A DNA stretch of 8,885 nt from an uncultured Porphyromonadaceae bacterium. Lineage in GTDB: Bacteria > Bacteroidota > Bacteroidia > Bacteroidales > Muribaculaceae. The stretch's first letter is position 1. Every line of letters begins with the position of its first letter. Under the pieces are notes generated by a model. That model was not told where the DNA came from and did not search any database. It was given only the letters and a program-made list of their open reading frames with translations. A program made the position numbers and the translations under genes. Shown here one piece after another: positions 6,748-8,885 of the stretch. The stretch covers positions 1 through 8,885 of the forward strand of contig CAMWMW010000041.1 of NCBI GenBank assembly GCA_947175455.1. The letters are read 5' to 3'.

Positions 6748-8121
6748 ATGGCGACAGCTACTTTAAGCAATACAGACCGACTGCGAGAACTGGGCACAGC
6801 CCCTATCGGAAAGATACTGCTGAAATACAGTCTTCCGGCTGTAGTGGGCACTGTTGTCAGTGCGATCTACAACATAATCGACTCCATAGTCATCGGGCAT
6901 GCCATCGATGACCCCAACGTGGTCAGCGGCATTGCTGTCACGTTTCCGGTAATGACACTTGTCACCGCCTTAGGCATGCTCATCGGCGCGGGTGCGGCTA
7001 CACGTGTAAGCATTGTCCTGGGTCAGAACGACAAGAAAATGGCGGAGACAATACTCGGCAACTGCGTGCAGCTTACTCTCATCATAGGCATAGTCTATGT
7101 AGGGGCGTTTTCCATATTCATCGATCCAATTTTGAAAATGTTCGGCGCTTCACCCAACACCCTCCCCTACGCCCGGGAGTTCATGCTGTGGGTGCTCCCC
7201 GGATGTGTGCTACAGAATCTCACATTTTCCTATAATAACGTGATGCGGGCGTCAGGCTACCCCGGAAAGGCGATGTATACAAACATGATCGGAGCCGGAG
7301 TCAACGCTGTTCTCGCCCCTCTGTTTCTCTTCGGGTTCCACTGGGGGATACGAGGCGCCGCCATCGCCACCGACATTGCAATGCTTATAACCGCATTCTT
7401 CGTAATGGGGCATTTCTTCAACAAAAAAAACACCCTGCATTTCGTCAAGGGCACCTTCCGTCTGCAATGGAGAGTGATCAAAAGCGTCCTTTATATCGGC
7501 ATGGCGCCGTTCCTTATAAATGTAGCCGGTTCTGGGATAAACGCCATAATCAACAATACACTCTACAGTTACGGCGGTGACAATGCGATTGCCGCAGTCG
7601 TAGTGTTCAACAGATTCGTCACAATATTCGTATTCGTGATAATCGGCATATGTCAAGGAATGCAGCCTATCGTAGGCTACAACTACGGTTCGGGGCGATA
7701 CACCCGTTTGTTCCGCACTCTCTGGCTCGCAGCCGGGTCGGCGGTGGTAATATCCACAATCGGCAGTATAGTGGGGGCGGTTTTCCCGCGACAGATCGCA
7801 TCCATGTTCATGCAGGACGAGGCGCAGATAATATGCGCCGTGAATTGCCTGCACTACACCACGATAATGTTCTGGATGGTCGGATTCCAGATTGTCGCCA
7901 CCAACTTCTTCCAGGCTCTCGGCATGGCGGGGAAGGCGATTTTCCTCTCACTTACTCGCCAGATAATCTTTATGATTCCGATGCTTCTGATTCTTCCACC
8001 GCATATGGGTCTCAACGGTGTCTGGGCGGCATTCCCGGTCAGCGACACTGCCGCGACATTAGTAACCGCAAGCCTGCTGTTTTTCCAGATCCGAAAAATC
8101 AAGGCGACAAAGAATGCCTAA
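6748..8121 (+). CDS. MATE-family multidrug/metabolite efflux transporter
   Basis: This is a 457-residue inner-membrane exporter of the MATE family, whose members expel cationic drugs, dyes or metabolites in exchange for Na+ or H+. Length fits the family's usual 440-480 residues and 12 membrane helices. Visible family features include LKYSLPAVVGTVVSAIYNII (25-44) in the first helix, VMRASGYPGKAMYTN (165-179) closing the first half, QGMQPIVGYNYGSGRY (303-318) in the second half, ALGMAGKAIFLSLTRQ (390-405), and GLNGVWAAFPVSD (421-433) near the end. The two halves show the internal duplication typical of MATE proteins. The basic tail IRKIKATKNA is probably cytoplasmic. The subgroup looks closest to MepA-like NorM relatives, from memory only. 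It is transcribed away from the regulator and overlaps the next gene by 63 bp tail to tail. The substrate cannot be predicted. Confidence 0.95.
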   Translation: MATATLSNTDRLRELGTAPIGKILLKYSLPAVVGTVVSAIYNIIDSIVIGHAIDDPNVVSGIAVTFPVMTLVTALGMLIGAGAATRVSIVLGQNDKKMAETILGNCVQLTLIIGIVYVGAFSIFIDPILKMFGASPNTLPYAREFMLWVLPGCVLQNLTFSYNNVMRASGYPGKAMYTNMIGAGVNAVLAPLFLFGFHWGIRGAAIATDIAMLITAFFVMGHFFNKKNTLHFVKGTFRLQWRVIKSVLYIGMAPFLINVAGSGINAIINNTLYSYGGDNAIAAVVVFNRFVTIFVFVIIGICQGMQPIVGYNYGSGRYTRLFRTLWLAAGSAVVISTIGSIVGAVFPRQIASMFMQDEAQIICAVNCLHYTTIMFWMVGFQIVATNFFQALGMAGKAIFLSLTRQIIFMIPMLLILPPHMGLNGVWAAFPVSDTAATLVTASLLFFQIRKIKATKNA

Positions 8122-8885
8122 TACCGCATCCGCGATTTTGCGGTCGTTCGACAGACGCGGAACCTTACGCTGACCTCCGAGTTTGCCGTTACCCACGGAA
8201 TTCAGCCAGCTGTCGAACACTCCCGCCGGTATATCCACGATCTCGGGAGGATCAAGAAATATTGTTCCGGTGCGCTTGGCGTCGTAATCGGAATTAAGTC
8301 TGCGAAGCTCTTCGTCAAGAAGCGTCGAAAAACGCGATGTGTCGGCAGGACGCTTACCCCACTCCACAAGCCATTGGTGCCTTCCTTTGCGATTACCCTC
8401 GGCGAACACCGGGGCAGCGGTGTAATTCACCACTGACGAACCGGTCTGCCGGCATACGGCGGAAATCGCTCTCTCCGCATTCTCTTCCATCAGTTCCTCG
8501 CCAAAGGCGTTTATAAAGCAACGGGTGCGCCCTGCCACCCTTATCTTAACGGGTGAAGTATCATAAATGCGCACTGTGTCGCCGGTATGATAGCGCCAGA
8601 GTCCGTTGCTTGACGAAATCAGCATCTCATAGACCGCGTCTTTCTCCAGATCCCATAACGGCACCGGCAGCGCGTCAGGATCTCCGGCTTTTATAAATTC
8701 ATAGAAAATATCATTGTCGATGGTAAGCAGCATCGATTTGTCTTCGGGATTGTTCTGAACCGCAAAGAAACCTTCGGAGGCATTGTAGTTCTCAAGAAAA
8801 TGCATCTTCGACGGATCCGTCAGACGGCGGTATTCCTCCCGATTATGTTCTAAATAGATTCCGCCGTGGAAGAAAACCTCAAGAT
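8059..8885 (-). CDS. GH3 auxin-responsive promoter family protein, acyl-adenylating enzyme homologue (5' end cut by window edge)
   Basis: This is the C-terminal 274 residues of a protein resembling plant GH3 acyl-acid amido synthetases, which adenylate a carboxylic acid and transfer it to an amino acid. Bacterial members are common in Bacteroidota but their substrates are unknown. The reading frame stays open from 8883 to the TAA at 8059, so the start lies off the right edge; full-length homologues are about 500 residues. Visible motifs are YNASEGFF (about 8787-8764, nucleotide-binding loop), ISSSNGLWRYHTGD (to about 8578, including the ANL-type YRxGD-like Asp), KIRVAGRTRCFINAFGEEL (hinge region) and GKLGGQRKVPRLSNDR near the end. 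About 18 residues (CRLDFSDLEKQQACGY region) follow the last conserved block and lie antisense to the MATE 3' end. The first in-frame ATG visible, at 8805, is internal and should not be taken as the start. Confidence 0.9.
   Translation of the reverse strand, partial: LEVFFHGGIYLEHNREEYRRLTDPSKMHFLENYNASEGFFAVQNNPEDKSMLLTIDNDIFYEFIKAGDPDALPVPLWDLEKDAVYEMLISSSNGLWRYHTGDTVRIYDTSPVKIRVAGRTRCFINAFGEELMEENAERAISAVCRQTGSSVVNYTAAPVFAEGNRKGRHQWLVEWGKRPADTSRFSTLLDEELRRLNSDYDAKRTGTIFLDPPEIVDIPAGVFDSWLNSVGNGKLGGQRKVPRLSNDRKIADAVLGILCRLDFSDLEKQQACGY
8123..8144 (+). terminator. Weak stem-loop directly after the MATE stop codon
   Basis: ACCGCA (8123-8128) pairs with TGCGGT (8139-8144) around a 10-nt loop, starting one base after the MATE TAA. 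No T-run follows, and the sequence also encodes part of the conserved GH3 C-terminus on the other strand. It may stop or stabilise the MATE transcript, or it may be coincidental. Confidence 0.2.

Noticed and set aside
7252..7854. 200-codon open frame on the minus strand
   Set aside because: It is antisense to the MATE gene, with a composition expected from the reverse of membrane-helix codons and no recognisable domain.
7650..8297. 215-codon plus-strand open frame spanning the MATE/GH3 junction
   Set aside because: It runs out of frame with MATE and antisense to conserved GH3 residues; it is Arg/Pro-rich frame-shifted noise.
1..8885. CRISPR array, tRNA, rRNA, insertion sequence or phage genes
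   Set aside because: No regularly spaced repeats, no cloverleaf or rRNA sequence, and no transposase, integrase or phage-like protein was seen on either strand.

Overview
The window looks like chromosomal DNA from a Bacteroidota, most likely a Bacteroidales gut bacterium. The evidence is a SusC/SusD outer-membrane pair, promoters of the Bacteroidales TAnnTTTG type, weak Shine-Dalgarno sites and a GH3-type acyl-adenylating enzyme homologue. Coding DNA is moderately GC-rich and the two main intergenic gaps are strongly AT-rich. I cannot assign a genus from this sequence.

Layout. Positions 1-6413 carry three genes read leftwards (minus strand), in transcription order: a membrane-spanning TPR/helix-turn-helix regulator (6413-4758), a SusC/RagA-type TonB-dependent transporter (4493-1503), and a SusD/RagB lipoprotein (1481 to beyond the left edge; 493 codons visible). 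Between regulator and susC lies a 264-bp control region. It holds a good TTG-N20-TATCTTTG promoter, an 8-bp inverted repeat upstream of it, and an 8-bp RNA hairpin with a self-complementary loop in the predicted 5' leader. Positions 6414-6747 form a divergent AT-rich intergenic region full of inverted and direct repeats. To its right is a MATE-family drug/metabolite exporter (6748-8121, plus strand). It overlaps by 63 bp, tail to tail, with a GH3-like gene on the minus strand (8059 to beyond the right edge).

How the parts may work together. The SusC barrel and SusD lipoprotein form a TonB-powered outer-membrane importer for oligosaccharides or another large nutrient. The regulator appears to sense something with a periplasmic TPR domain and bind DNA with its cytoplasmic tail, so it probably controls the susCD promoter directly. 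No glycoside hydrolase, lyase, sulfatase or peptidase is visible, so the substrate cannot be named; such genes may lie off the left end, beyond susD. The MATE and GH3 genes show no evident functional link to the uptake operon.

No complete new system is demonstrated. The least explained material is non-coding: the repeat-rich divergent region at 6474-6696 and the structured susC leader at 4490-4568.
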